Below are positions 34,219 to 45,001 of a stretch of DNA of 64,000 bases, in pieces (positions within the stretch are counted from its first letter, which is position 1; each line of letters begins with the position of its first letter). The stretch spans positions 92,496,051 through 92,560,050 of the forward strand of contig OX123182.2 in assembly GCA_944739405.2 (NCBI GenBank), in the 5' to 3' direction. The notes beneath the pieces are model-generated. The model had not been told where the DNA came from. It did not search any database and saw only the letters and a program-made list of their open reading frames with translations. A program made the translations under genes and the position numbers. The stretch is from Euclidia mi (lineage: Eukaryota > Arthropoda > Insecta > Lepidoptera > Erebidae).

Positions 34219-34485
34219 CATACATATCTTCACGCCTTTTATCCCCGAAGGGGTAGGCAGAGGTGTATTACACACCCACACTTCGCCAGATATGTTTCGG
34301 TCCCAATGTAATAGGGGGCGAGCCTATTGCCATCTACCGGGCACATTATTAAGCGAGCGATAATTAACATTTTTAATACACACATAACTTCGAAAAGTCA
34401 GAGGTGTGTGCCCGAGGTACCTGGGGATCGAACCCGAGACCATCGTCTCGGCAGTCGGTTACGTACACCACTGGGCTACCGCCGC
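34219..34485 (-). repeat. SINE family 1 copy inserted in the LTR
   Basis: Minus orientation, with box B GGTTCGATCCC near 34427-34437 on the complementary strand and the body word TAGGCTCGCCCCCTATTACA in reverse. It is flanked by the perfect 13-bp duplication TTGCATAATTAAA (34206-34218 and 34486-34498). The other LTR has a single copy of this site, proving insertion after the gypsy element landed. Confidence 0.93.
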
Positions 34486-34650
34486 TTGCATAATTAAAGC
34501 CATTGTGTAACTGGAATATAACGCGAGTTTAAACTTTCCTGGTGATATTTTTTATTTATTTCCCGTAAGTCAACCTAATTATCTCTCTTTAATTGCTCGG
34601 CGAGTGATCGATCCCGGCTACCCCGTGGAAATCAATCACTCGTGCGACAT

Positions 34651-34663
34651 TGGCGCCCAATAG
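34651..34663 (+). other. Primer-binding site, gypsy element 2
   Basis: TGGCGCCCAATAG begins one base after the LTR. TGGCGCCCA is the usual match to the 3' end of tRNA-Lys in gypsy-type elements; the exact tRNA is inferred. Confidence 0.7.
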
Positions 34664-35144
34664 AATTTTTAATTATATTTTTAAAACGTAAGTTGGCACT
34701 TTACAGGTGAGTGAAATAATTTCTTTTTCTCTTGTATATTTTTCTCCTGTGTGTGCATATATTCTGGTGTGGTGAATTGCGTACAGGTACAGTTTCTATC
34801 TATTTCGGTTGGCCATAAGCAATTTAACTGTGTAAATAACATAACGGTGATTTAATTAACGTCGGTCTAAAATCACGTTCCACCGCGGGCAGCGTGTCGA
34901 GCCGCCAACCGGTTCTAACCGCTTAGCCGTTGAACTAACGAGCCTCGTGTTCGCAAAAAAATATTGTGATTCAACCTTTGAGTGACCTTTAAGAATTTTT
35001 TTTAATCCTTTACCAATCATCACACCATTGTATGATTTAGTGTATTTCAGCTTTTTTAGCACGGTATTCGATTTTCTGGCGATATTTAATTTTTTTTCTA
35101 GTGCCGGCGTAAATACTTAGATTTTTTATTATTGTTTTGTAATA

Positions 35145-36416
35145 ATGGCTTACATTATAAATTTCTCATTATTAACTAAAGCGGAATTAGAATATGAGAC
35201 CACAATACGCGGCGTTTCAAAGCCTGACGATCCCCGCAAACAAATCGCTAAACTTTCAGTTAAAACTCCCTCAGAGGATATATTATCTTCACCCTTCCCA
35301 CCAGAGGAGGATGTGGCAGAAAATAAACACTAATCTATGTTGGAAGCAAACTATACTTCCGAGCTTCAACAGAAGGTCGAAACCGTGCTACACCATTGTT
35401 TTCATCGACTGAATAGGGAGGATACCGGCAGTCTGGATATTAAAAAAATTGAGTCTGTGTGGAATAAATTTAATGACTTATATGCGAAATTACAATTAAT
35501 CACGAGCCGTAATTCGCGGTCGGATTGCTCAGTGGCAGAGGGAAACACTTCCTATAATTACGACCGTAAGCTTTTTTCGGAATTAGGTAAATTCAAATTT
35601 AACGGTAAATCATGTGTAAGACCCTTTATCGAAAAAATTTATGAATTTATGTCCTGTAGATCTATTCCACACGACAAGATGTTGTCTTTCGCTTTTGAAA
35701 TATTTTCGCGTGACGCATTAGTTTGGTATCGTTCTGTTAAAAATAATGTAAAGACTTGGTTAGAACTTTGCGAACTTTTGAAACGAGATTTTAGTCCGCA
35801 TAACTACGATTATCGGCTTATGACGGAGATTCGTCAGCGCTCACAGGGCGAAAACGAATCAATAACTATTTACGTGGCAAAAATTCACGGTCTGTTTTCG
35901 CGACTTAGTTCTCCTATCGCTGATTCGGAGAAGCTAGAAATTTTACTAAATAATATTAGACCTTGTTACACTAATTGTCTGCTCACTGCAAAGGTTGTTG
36001 ATGTTGATAGTCTGGTCGAAGTTTGTCGTCTTTTCGAAAATTACCAAAGTCGCAGTAAGCAATTTTCTGAACCCCCTAAAGTTTCAAAGAATACTGTAGC
36101 ACCCGATCTAGCGTATAATTATCCGTTTTCTAATTTTTCTTCAAAAAAAAATGTTTACAATCATAATCACTTCAATAAATATAACTCTGTCGCTGATACA
36201 TCGAGATACAAGTCTGTACCACAAGTTAACGCCGTATCGAGTACTTCTAATATAAATAAAAATTTTTGCGTGCGTTGTAGATGCAATTCGCACTCATTAC
36301 GTAATTGCCGTCAGCCACACTACCTAATCTGTTTTAAGTGCGGCACAAAGGGTTTCAAGGTGTCAGACTGCCCCAATTGTAAATCTAAGTCGACCCCTAC
36401 AGTTTCAAAAAACTAG
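35145..36416 (+). pseudogene. Gag of gypsy element 2, with in-frame stop
   Basis: Structural protein that would form the particle and bind RNA. The ATG at 35145 opens a frame stopped by TAA at 35331-35333 after 62 codons and then open in the same frame to 36416. The later part holds the retrotransposon gag helical domain (WYRSVKNNVKTWLELCELLK, RDFSPHNYDYRL, IRQRSQGENESITIYVAKI) and a C-terminal cysteine-rich zinc-knuckle region (CVRCRCNSHSLRNC, then CFKCGTKGFKVSDC). The early stop would remove the whole gag domain. Confidence 0.88.
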
Positions 36417-36479
36417 TTAACAAGGATTGTGGAAAATCAAATTATACAACTAATTGTAATAAAACAGAGTGGAATAATT

Positions 36480-37057
36480 GGTTGGACTTTTAAAAAAAAT
36501 TCTTTAGTAGCTATCATATATCCTCAATCCGTAATTCTAAAGTAGAATATTTACCTTACGTTACTCTAAAATTAAACGGAATACCTACCACTGGTCTTTT
36601 AGATTCTGGATCTTGCGTTACGATTTTAGGTAATAATTTGCATAACTTATTTTTGAAAGACGATGTTTTGGATAAATCGAAACCTTTAAGGTTAATAACA
36701 GCTGGCGGCGAACGATTTGAGTCTTTGGGATCGGTGTTTCTACCCTTTGAGTTTCAGGATAAATTGATTAACTTAGAAGTTCATGTTGTACCTGGGATTC
36801 AAAATTCCCTTATCCTTGGCATGGATTTTTGGGGGAGCTTTGGCCTATTTCCTAACAAATTAGAGTCTGTTTTGATTGTGAACAAGTCTGACGCTCAAGT
36901 AATGGAGTTGCAGGCAGTTCCCCCTACACATCTTGTTTATGATCATCTTACAATCGACCAGAGAGCTACCGCTGACAACATTATTTTTAAAATTTACCGA
37001 TATTTCATACGAGAAGCGGGGTCTCGGTTGCACAAATATTATTTCTCATTCAATTGA
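36480..37057 (+). pseudogene. Protease of gypsy element 2
   Basis: An aspartic protease segment has the active-site motif GLLDSGSCVTIL (about 36594) and the flap/C-terminal motif SLILGMDFWGSFG (about 36810). The frame fails near 37000, where the RT continues in another frame, so a frameshift separates protease from RT. The enzyme would mature the Gag-Pol polyprotein. Confidence 0.85.
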
Positions 37058-37425
37058 TACAGGTGATTGCCCCCCTATTCGGCAAAGATTTTATCGCATA
37101 TCTCCCGATAAACAAAGAATTTTAATAAAGCATCTTGACGACATGCTCTCAGAGGATGTTGTTGAACGATGTGAAAGCCCGTGGTCAAACCCGGTCATTT
37201 TGACCCCTAAGAAGAATGGAGAACTGCGTTTCTGTTTGGACAGTCGTAAATTAAATTCCGTTACAAAAAAAGATGCTTATAGCTTGCTTTATATTTCGGA
37301 AATTTTAGATAATCTGAGAGATGCTAAATACTTGTCTAGTTTAGATTTGCCTAAATCTTTTTGGCAAACATTAATTAAAGAAGAGGACCGTTGCAAAACA
37401 GCCTTTTATATTCCAACGCGCCAGC
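36990..37425 (+). pseudogene. RT N-terminal part of gypsy element 2
   Basis: It reads PPIRQRFYRISPDKQ, SPWSNPVILTPKKNGELRFC and YLSSLDLPKSFWQ (motif A with its catalytic Asp). It ends in frame-disrupted sequence at about 37420, just where motif B begins. Comparison with the next segment shows tens of bases missing here, removing the conserved fingers-palm junction. Confidence 0.85.
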
Positions 37426-38620
37426 TACTCAACAACGATTGGTTGATATTTTATTTTATGGTCCAGAATTTGAAAATAAGGTTTTCTGTTTTATCGATGA
37501 CATAATCTGTATAACGTCCAGCTTCAACGAGCATATTACTCTTTTATTACGCATTCTTAATAAACTAAAAAGCGCTAATTTAACAATTAATCTCGAAAAA
37601 TGTCAATTTTTTAGAGATAAACTAAAATATTTAGGCTATGTTGTCGACTCTAGTGGATTGCATCCCGATCCGGATAAAGTAAATTCAATGAAAAATTATC
37701 CCACTCCTTCTAATAGAAAAGAAGTACGTCGATTTTTAGGCGCAGCCTCGTGGTACAGGCGTTTTATACCGAATTTTAGCTCTATTGCTGCACCCTTAAA
37801 TAAGTTAACATCTCAAAGTAAAAATGCACCTCAATTCTGTTGGACGACAGAGGCTAATGAGGCGTTTAATAACCTAAAGAATTGTTTGATTTCCTCCTCG
37901 GTGTTGGCTTGTCCTGACTACTCGCACCCGTTTGAAATACACTCAGATGCTAGCGATTTTGGACTTGGCGCAATCCTCTGTCAAAGGTTAAATGGTGAGG
38001 AAATAGTCATAACGTACTATAGCAAATCATTCACTAAGCAAGAAAAAAATTACAGTGCCACAGAGCGCGAAGCCCTGGCTGTTCTATCTGCTATAGAACA
38101 CTGGCGTTGTTATGTTGAAAATGGTAAAAAGTTTATTGTTTACACAGATCACGCTGCTTTGAAATGGTTCTTGACCTTAAATAACCCTACTGGCCGGTTA
38201 CCCAGATGGGGAGTTCGCTTATCTTCCTATAATTTCGAAATACGTCATCGTCGGGGTTCCGATAACGTTTTACCTGATTTTCTGTCTCGCTCTTTACCCG
38301 TTTCTGCTATTGCTAATGATATAAATATAGATATTCATTCTAATCAGAATTTACCAGTTTCTACTAATGATCCTTGGTATTTAAATATCTATAAAGGCTG
38401 TTTAAGTTCTCCGAATTCCTTTGTTAACTATCAAGTAATAAACAATAAATTGTATTGTTTTAAAAAAACATTAAACCCTCTCACTAGAGAATTTCAATGG
38501 AAAGAGGTTATTCCGTCTGACCAAAGAAATGACATTCTAAGGGAGAATCATTCTTCGCCCACTGCTGGACATCTGGGTATTTTTAAGACATACAAACGTC
38601 TCGCACTTAATTACTTTTAG
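37426..38620 (+). pseudogene. RT palm/thumb and RNase H of gypsy element 2
   Basis: The sequence resumes with APATQQRLVDILF and the catalytic box FIDDI (about 37490), a YxDD variant. YLGYVVDSSGLHPDPDKV, FLGAASWYRRFIPNFSSIAA and the RNase H blocks PFEIHSDASDFGLGAIL, YSATEREALAVLSAIEHW and VYTDHAALKW follow. The integrase zinc-finger His region starts at its end (HSSPTAGHLGIFKTYKR). A TAG stop at 38618-38620 interrupts the frame. Confidence 0.9.
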
Positions 38621-39598
38621 CCTGGTATGTACACCGATGTTGTCAAGTTCGTCAGTTCATGTGAACCTTGTATCACCCATAAACACCAAAATCACCCAAA
38701 TTTAGGTCTAATGGGAAAACCCAAATCATGTCAAAAGCCTTTTCAGACGATTAGTATTGATTTGATTGGTCCATTGCCTCCCAGCAGAAAACAAAACACT
38801 TTTATATTTGTGGTCAGTTGTTGTTTCTCTAAATATTGTTTACTTTTCCCCATTAAACGGGCAACTGCAGAAGTGATAACAAAAATTCTCGAGGAAAATG
38901 TATTTTTGGTGCATGGAATTCCATCTACTATTGTTTTGGATAACGGTAAACAATTTATTAGCGCAACCTTTAAAAGTATGTTGTCAAAATATAAAATTTC
39001 AAATTTGCATTTTACACCGTTGTATACTCCCCACGTTAACTCAGTTGAACGTTACAACAAAACCATTATGACAGCTATTTCAACTTTCATAGAATCTGAT
39101 CATCGAATCTGGGACACTCTAATCACTAAAGTTCAATTCGCCCTTAACTGCGCAGTTAGTGAGGTTACTGGTTATTCTCCTAATTTCCTTGTTTTTGGTA
39201 GGGAGGTCATAACATGTGGTTCTCAGTATATTGACAAGGAATTTAATTCCAATATGGTGCTTGAACCACGGAACGGCTATGCCGAAACCTTAGGCTACTT
39301 ATCTTCTATTTTCGAGAAGGTACATTCAGCTCTGTTGTCGGCCCACCAACGAAATTGTTCATCTTATAATCTTCGCCGTAAACCGGCAGAATTCAATGTC
39401 GGTGATATAGTTTGGCGCAGAACGTTTCTACTTAGTGACAAGGATAAATACTTTAGCAAGAAATTGGCGCCTAAATTTATTAAATGTAAGATTGCCTCAA
39501 AAAAGTCACCTCTAGTATACAAACTTAACGACATGGCCGGAAAACCTTTAGGCGAATGGCACATCAAGGGTTTAAAGTTGATTAATTACAAAGAATAA
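38621..39598 (+). pseudogene. Integrase of gypsy element 2
   Basis: In the same frame after the TAG stop. The zinc-finger cysteines are CEPCITHK. The DDE core is D in TISIDLIGPLPPS, D in VLDNGKQF and E in NSVERYNKTIM. The C-terminal part contains FNVGDIVWRR and ends near IKGLKLINYKE with no chromodomain. The catalytic residues are present, but the upstream stop separates the zinc finger His pair from the Cys pair. Confidence 0.88.
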
Positions 39599-40727
39599 TA
39601 AAAGTATAAAAACAACAATGTAAGACGCATATCTATACAAAGTTATAATTACCTACATAATTATTTGTGAAGGCCAACAATGGTTATTTTGTTTTCGAGT
39701 CGAAGCTCACAAGATAATGCATTGTGTTGTGTTAATGATTTATGTAAACATGTTAACATAAAATGAATAAATGTTTCAGTTATAAATTGTAATAAAGTTT
39801 ATTACATGTAATATTGTTACAAAGAATCTGTTGTTTATCTAACCATCAGTTATGGCTCAGTGGTTAAAAAGTTGTTGTCGGATCGGTCTGTGGTTCGATT
39901 CTCGCATGTGTATTTTCTTTCCGCAAATCTATTTGTTGAAATGCATCTTGATTGGCGTATTGTTTTTCGCCGTGCCTTGTTCTAAAGATCTGTTGTTATT
40001 CTTAATTCTGTATAAATTCCATAATCAGATTGTTATTATTGGTACTTTATAAACTATCAGGGTTATTAACCGTGCGTCGCGAGCTCGGAACAGTCGAATA
40101 GTACCTACCATTTAGATCGTACCTACCTAGTTGTCGTTATGACGCACGCGCGTTCACTCAGCGACGCGCCGATAAATAAATGCCTAACTAATGATTCACC
40201 ATTGTTTACATTCAAAAGGTGTTTACTGGTCGTGTTGTAGTTATTAATTAGAGCAAAATATTTATTAATTTCTTTCCTTTGACATTGAGCGGTCCGGTCG
40301 TGTCTGCGGCTTATATTATTTTTGTTCATCTTTACGAAAAATCTGTTGTTATACCTAACTATATTCAAAAAGTTTACTTATCTAGTGGCAAAGGCCGAAC
40401 CCAAGATTTATAAGTCGTAGGGCTAGATCAAGTTTCTTATATCTACAAATCATTATTACCTAATAATTACCCTAAGCGCTTCTCCATAGATTGTTATCTT
40501 TAATATTAAGCTATTACACTGGCCTCGGCATTTACATGTAGGTATGTGTGATGAATTATGAATGATAAATGTTTATGTTCAAATTCAGACTGCCGTTGTA
40601 CGCGTGAAGAATGCAAGCGTGGGTCATTATTATTTAGGTATCCTAATTAGCGTATAGGGTTGTCACTTGTTCAAGGTACTCATGCCCTTGTTTTCTCTAA
40701 TTTCAGGGAGTATCTTCAGGACTGCTA
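39599..40727 (+). other. 3' non-coding region of gypsy element 2
   Basis: About 1.1 kb between integrase and the hairpin/polypurine tract, with no envelope ORF. A tRNA-like segment (39847-39906: ATGGCTCAGTGGTTAA, then GGTTCGATTCT) suggests a SINE inserted at about 39848-40050, possibly flanked by AACCATCAG/AACTATCAG. ORFs of 66 and 81 codons are featureless. Confidence 0.5.
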
Positions 40728-40783
40728 CGCCCGTTGGGCTAGGGAATTTTCCTTAGGGAAAATCCCGGCCTAACGGGGGCGTG
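40728..40783 (+). promoter_or_regulatory. Long hairpin containing the polypurine tract
   Basis: Bases 40728-40781 fold with CGCCCGTT pairing to AACGGGGGCG, and GGGAATTTTCC pairing to GGAAAATCCC around a TTAG loop. The 3' arm contains the G-run (AACGGGGGCG) that directly precedes the 3' LTR, where plus-strand priming would occur. Confidence 0.65.
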
Positions 40784-41194
40784 TGTGACGTCACGGCGCG
40801 CCCCGGCGCCCATTGAGCCTCGCTACGAGTGACGCACAGCAGTGGGCCGCCCCCTCGCCCCCTCCTCCTCGCCGGCCTTATATATACCGGGGACACACGA
40901 GGTTTCGCTCCCCTTTGCTCCGGCCAACACCACCAAAGCTGAGTACCTCATCCGAAGACCTGTGAAGTGCCAACGTACCCCCCACGCCCTGGATAATTGT
41001 CTCATCGGCTAATCTCAAGTGTCAGTTTTTTTGTATAATTAAAGCCATTGTGTAACTGGAATATAACGCGAGTTTAAACTTTCCTGGTGATATTTTTTAT
41101 TTATTTCCCGTAAGTCAACCTAATTATCTCTCTTTAACTGCTCGGCGAGTGATCGATCCCGGCTACCCCGTGGAAATCCATCACTCGTGCGACA
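40784..41194 (+). repeat. 3' LTR of gypsy element 2
   Basis: 411 bp, uninterrupted copy of the LTR with TGACGTCA at 40786-40793 and TATATATA at 40879-40886. It serves as the empty-site reference for the SINE in the 5' LTR. Confidence 0.93.
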
Positions 41195-41254
41195 TAATTT
41201 AAATGACTCCTGACATTCTCGATTCCATTCAAAAGGTACGCCTTTTCTTGTTAA

Positions 41255-42236
41255 TTTATAATCGATTTTAAATGGTCGCGATTTGTATACATCATACAAT
41301 TTTATTGAAACGGGTCTTATTCGCGATATTTAATTAATTTAAGGTATAAATACCTATGCTTTACCGACGTTTCGGCCGTCTTACAACAGCCTTGGTCGCG
41401 GCAGGACTGATGTCATCTCAGCGTCGTCCTTGTGAAGCGCGGGTTTCGGCAGCTACCCTCACTTGTTTTTTATTTTTATTTTTATCCGAACTGTCGGTAC
41501 GTCGACACACAACACTTATGACGTCTACACACTGATGAGCTGTGTTACTGCGGCGGGGTTTACATTTGTTGATTACTGGATTCCAAGTTGTAGACAGTCT
41601 GTATCCATCTTCCCGGTTGAAATTTTTATGTTTTTTTATTTCAACCGCTTCACGTACTATCCTGGAGTAATAGTGACGATCGGTAGATAAGACCTTTGGT
41701 TGATGTAATTCGATCCAGTGGTTTGTTCCAGACTCCAAAAAATGCTCAGCTATGGCAGACTTGTTAATTTGTCGGTTTTTTACAGCTGCGATATGTTCCT
41801 TGATCCTTTCAGCGATGGTTCGTTTGGTCTGTCCGATATAGGAACTACCACAACTGCAGTTGACCTTGTAGACGCCAGGTGTTTGTAGAGGAATGACATC
41901 CTTCGGGGTGCGCAGATTGTGTGCTACCTTGGAGAGCGGACTATATACAGTCTTTATGGAGTATTTCTGTAATACTGTTCCAACTTTGTCCGTCACTCCC
42001 TTTATGTAAGGCAAGTAAGCCGGTACTCTGCTTACTTCTGGTTTACGGTCCTTCCTCTTCAGACGTTGTATTTTCTTGTTGAATCCGTTGCACCTAAGTA
42101 CCTCCTGGACATGTGACAGCTCACTGTTCAAATGTTCAGGGTCACAGAGGTCATACGCTCTGTTTACTATGCGTCATCTGGTATTGTCCTGAATAAAATG
42201 ATGTAAATTTTCTACTATTTTCATCTAATTAAAAAA
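41255..42236 (-). mobile_element. Penelope-like element, 5'-truncated
   Basis: Minus-strand insertion within gypsy element 1 that leaves RT motif A on one side (42237) and the RT-RNase H connection on the other (41199-41254). It contains the last part of a Penelope-like ORF with a GIY-YIG domain. The 3' end has the ACGTTTCGGCC word (41369-41380) found in PLE terminal repeats. About 150 codons of the host RT between the two flanks are missing, so the event included a deletion. Confidence 0.85.
41418..42205 (-). pseudogene. Penelope-like C-terminal protein with GIY-YIG endonuclease
   Basis: The endonuclease domain nicks target DNA for PLE retrotransposition. The frame reads NRAYDLCDPEHLNSELSHVQ, EVLRCNGF (RT C-terminal extension), then the GIY-YIG core PGVYKVNCSCGSSYIGQTKR and the catalytic Arg region TIAERIKEH, followed by AIAEHFLESGTNHW (His/Glu region). 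It ends in a basic tail. A TGA stop near 42170 lies upstream of the first Met, and the RT domain is absent. The endonuclease segment itself has no stop. Confidence 0.88.
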
Positions 42237-43369
42237 TCTAGATGCGTGAAATAAATGCTTCCACTTAATGACTCCAAAATCTCAGTTATATCTGGTAAAG
42301 GGAATTTATCATTTTCAATACAATTATTTAATTTTCTATAGTCTATTACTAACCTCCATTTTCCATTGCCTGAATCAGATTTTTTAGGTACTAATAATAT
42401 TGGACTTGACCAATCGCTTTTGCTAGGCTCAATTATTCCTTCATCTAACAATTTGTCTATTTGGCGTTTAATTTCATTTTTCTGAGATATCGGTAATCTG
42501 TATTGTTTGGAAAAAAATGGAACTGTATTTGGTTTTACTGAAATAGTATGCTTATATATGTCTGTAGTAGTTAATCTATCTCCTGGTAAATAAAATATAT
42601 CTGCGTATTTTGCACAAATACTTTCAATAGTGTTCTGTTCTTCTTTATTCAAATGTTCTAATTTAATTAAAGGTGTTTTGACTCTATCTGAATTATTGTC
42701 TGATTTTTCAAATGAACAAATATCGTATTTACTAAGTTTATCAATTGATGCCTCTAAATTCCTTATCGTTACATCATTTTCAGTAACATTTAGTAATCGG
42801 ATGGGTATCAACCCATTTTTAGGAGTAGCTATCGAACTGGCTAAATACACACCTTCTTTTATTTCTTTAGCCGAAACTACACAATCTTCTATTAAATCTG
42901 TTTTTATAAAATGTATTGATTCCGATCTTGCAGGAATTTTGAATACAACATTACAGGTATTATTCACTATAGGTAAAGTAATAGGTATTTGATTAACACT
43001 CAAGGTTAATAAATTTTTGTAAAAATCTAAATGAGCTCTGTATTTAAAAAAATCACGACCTAAAATTCCACTTCCTTTAATAGGTAAGTTATTAAAAACG
43101 TAAAACTTGTGACTGATGATCTCATTACCAACAGTCAAAGGTAAATATATGTATCCTATTGCTTGAACTGTACCTCCTAATCCATTTATGTTTATGTTCT
43201 CTTTATGGACTGGAATTTTATATTCAAGCGCATGTCTGTAATTATAAGCCGATAATGACGCACCTGAATCTACTAGAAAATAATTTTCTTTTCCAAAACG
43301 TGGTGATAAATATAAGTTTATGTAACAATTACTGTCACTAGCTAAAATAATATTATCTCTATTGTTCAC
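42236..43369 (-). pseudogene. Protease and RT start of gypsy element 1, truncated
   Basis: Open from a GTG at 43369 that overlaps the gag end by 11 bases in the +1 frame. Protease motif FLVDSGASLSAY (residues 31-42) and ILGRDFF (about 101-107). The RT N-terminus begins SVKPNTVPFFSKQYRLP (about residue 276), continues IIEPSKSDWSSPILLVPKK and WRLVIDYRKLN, and stops in motif A at FTHLDF, where the Penelope-like sequence begins. The YxDD catalytic block is lost, so no RT activity is possible. Confidence 0.9.
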
Positions 43370-44549
43370 GAAAAAACTGATTAGGAATTTTAGAATCCGT
43401 AGAATGGTCAGTATTTTGCGAAGACGCCTCAGTTAGCATATTAATATTATTATTAGAACGTATCCCTTGTTTTTTATAATTATAAGAAAAATTAACTCTT
43501 TGTTGCCTGTGGTTGTTTGCTCTGCCTCGAGACGACCTTCCTCGAATAATACGCGGACGCCCATAACCTTGACCATGTTCTCTGCCTCTATTCGGGTTGA
43601 AAGCTTCACGACCTCCACGCTGTACTCTGAAGTTAAACATACGAGACCTATTATAGTAAAAATTATTATATGGTCTTTTGTACATACCATAAATCTCACC
43701 GGATGATGAAGAAGATGTGGTTTCCTCGTCTTTAGCAGCTTGAATAGCGTCTTTCAATGAGCTATAATTTCTAGCTGAAATAATCGTGCTTAATCTACGA
43801 TTCCTTAAGCCGTCTGCAAACTGTTTTATTGCCATCTTTTCATTATGCGGTTTAAAAATGTCATAACATTGCTCATTGCCATCGGCTTGAGAAATCGTGA
43901 GATCGACAAATAATTTGGTAATCTCTTGCCCATAATTGTCAATAGACGCATCATTTTGCCTTATTTTTTGTAATTTATTTTGTATTGCCGTTGCAGCTTT
44001 CTTTGACAATAATAGATTTTTCATATCGCAAACTAAGTCAGTTACAGAGCCATATTTAAATTTTAACTTTAACTTTGCTTCCTGTGACAATCTACTTTTT
44101 AAAACAAAGTTAATTAAATTTTGTTTGCAAGCACTATCTTTTAATAAAGAATCGTAATATTCTATATTATCAATTAACTGTTTCGTATTCGTCTCTTCAT
44201 TGGTCATTACAGGTAAAAGATTCAAAGCGGTCTTTAAATCAAACGAAGACATTTTGGTAGTCGACTCGGTTTTATCACTTTGACACAATAAGAAAATTTC
44301 GTCACGTAAAGCTAAAAATAAATGACAATAATTTTCTATAAGTAAAATATCTTGCTCCTTATAATATTTCTTACCTAATTTATCTTTAAAATCAATTAGC
44401 CAAGACTCATGTCTCTCATAAATTACACTAACTTCCTTTAATTTATTTTGTATTAAACTTACTTTTTCGGTCCTTCTTTGCGGTTCTAGCTTGATTAAAT
44501 ATACTCTTATTTTCTTTAAATCTTCATATTGTGCCACAACATCATCCAT
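43359..44549 (-). CDS. Gag of gypsy element 1
   Basis: An uninterrupted frame that would form the particle shell. The reading frame is open from 44588 (a TTG), but the first ATG is at 44549-44547 (MDDVVAQYEDL), giving about 396 residues. The N-terminal half is helical and charged. The matrix/capsid-like middle includes KFKYGSVTDLVCDMKNLLLS and IKQFADGLRNRRLSTIISAR. There is no CCHC knuckle; instead the C-terminus is rich in RG/GR (YGRPRIIRGRSSRGRANN), a nucleic-acid-binding style seen in the errantivirus/412 group. It ends FFREQ. An acceptor-like ATTACAG lies about 50 bases upstream, hinting at spliced expression. Confidence 0.85.
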   Translation of the reverse strand: MDDVVAQYEDLKKIRVYLIKLEPQRRTEKVSLIQNKLKEVSVIYERHESWLIDFKDKLGKKYYKEQDILLIENYCHLFLALRDEIFLLCQSDKTESTTKMSSFDLKTALNLLPVMTNEETNTKQLIDNIEYYDSLLKDSACKQNLINFVLKSRLSQEAKLKLKFKYGSVTDLVCDMKNLLLSKKAATAIQNKLQKIRQNDASIDNYGQEITKLFVDLTISQADGNEQCYDIFKPHNEKMAIKQFADGLRNRRLSTIISARNYSSLKDAIQAAKDEETTSSSSSGEIYGMYKRPYNNFYYNRSRMFNFRVQRGGREAFNPNRGREHGQGYGRPRIIRGRSSRGRANNHRQQRVNFSYNYKKQGIRSNNNINMLTEASSQNTDHSTDSKIPNQFFREQ

Positions 44550-45001
44550 ACCTTGCCACCATAATGTAGAAATCAGTAATTGAAACAATTGTTTGCCTGT
44601 AATTCATTGCAAAACATTAGCATACACATTTATTTATCTTAAACAACGCAATAAACTATAAGTGTTCAAAGTTCATCCTGCATGTTAGGTACACTTGCCG
44701 AATATGGTATGTCACTGCATTCTGTAAGGTTTATGGTCACGCGAAGCGATGCATGTTCTTATGACGATTATGATAGACGTATTACGATTGATTAATTATG
44801 AATAGGTATGTTTAAACACTTGATTATATATTACGAGAATACGCACATATGTATGTAGTATATATTTTTTGTTTAACGCATACCGATATTTATTTACCGC
44901 ACTATACGCACTTTTTTTTTATAATTTTATTTATTGCACTATAAGCACTTTTTATATTTTATTTGTCGCACTTTTTGTATTTTTATTTACCGCATACTTG
45001 C
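44550..45001 (-). other. Non-coding spacer between small ORF and gag
   Basis: About 450 AT-rich bases with T-runs. I see no ORF. An acceptor-like ATTACAG on minus near 44600 could join an upstream exon to gag. Confidence 0.4.

Larger units (their letters stand above)
33960..34649 (+). repeat. 5' LTR of gypsy element 2 with SINE inside
   Basis: About 410 bp of LTR plus a 267-bp SINE and its 13-bp duplication. It contains the CRE-type palindrome TGACGTCA at 33962-33969 and a TATATATA box at 34054-34061, so the LTR promoter layout is visible. Confidence 0.92.
33960..41194 (+). mobile_element. Ty3/gypsy element 2, inserted in element 1
   Basis: LTRs 33960-34649 (enlarged by a SINE) and 40784-41194 (411 bp) start TGTGACGTCACGG and end CGTGCGACA. 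The duplication TAAT flanks them (33956-33959, 41195-41198). Removing the element restores the reading of host element 1 across the RT-RNase H linker. It contains gag, protease, RT/RNase H and integrase in the plus direction with several breaks, then about 1.2 kb of 3' non-coding sequence. LTRs differ at roughly six sites by eye. Confidence 0.93.

Noticed and set aside
39847..39906. True tRNA gene
   Set aside because: Box A and box B are present, but acceptor and anticodon stems do not pair cleanly; more like a SINE head.
41463..41690. Plus-strand 75-codon ORF
   Set aside because: Shadow of the Penelope-like protein on the other strand.
42221..44588. Envelope gene for gypsy 1
   Set aside because: No large ORF lies between integrase and the 3' LTR; the only membrane-type ORF is the small one upstream of gag.
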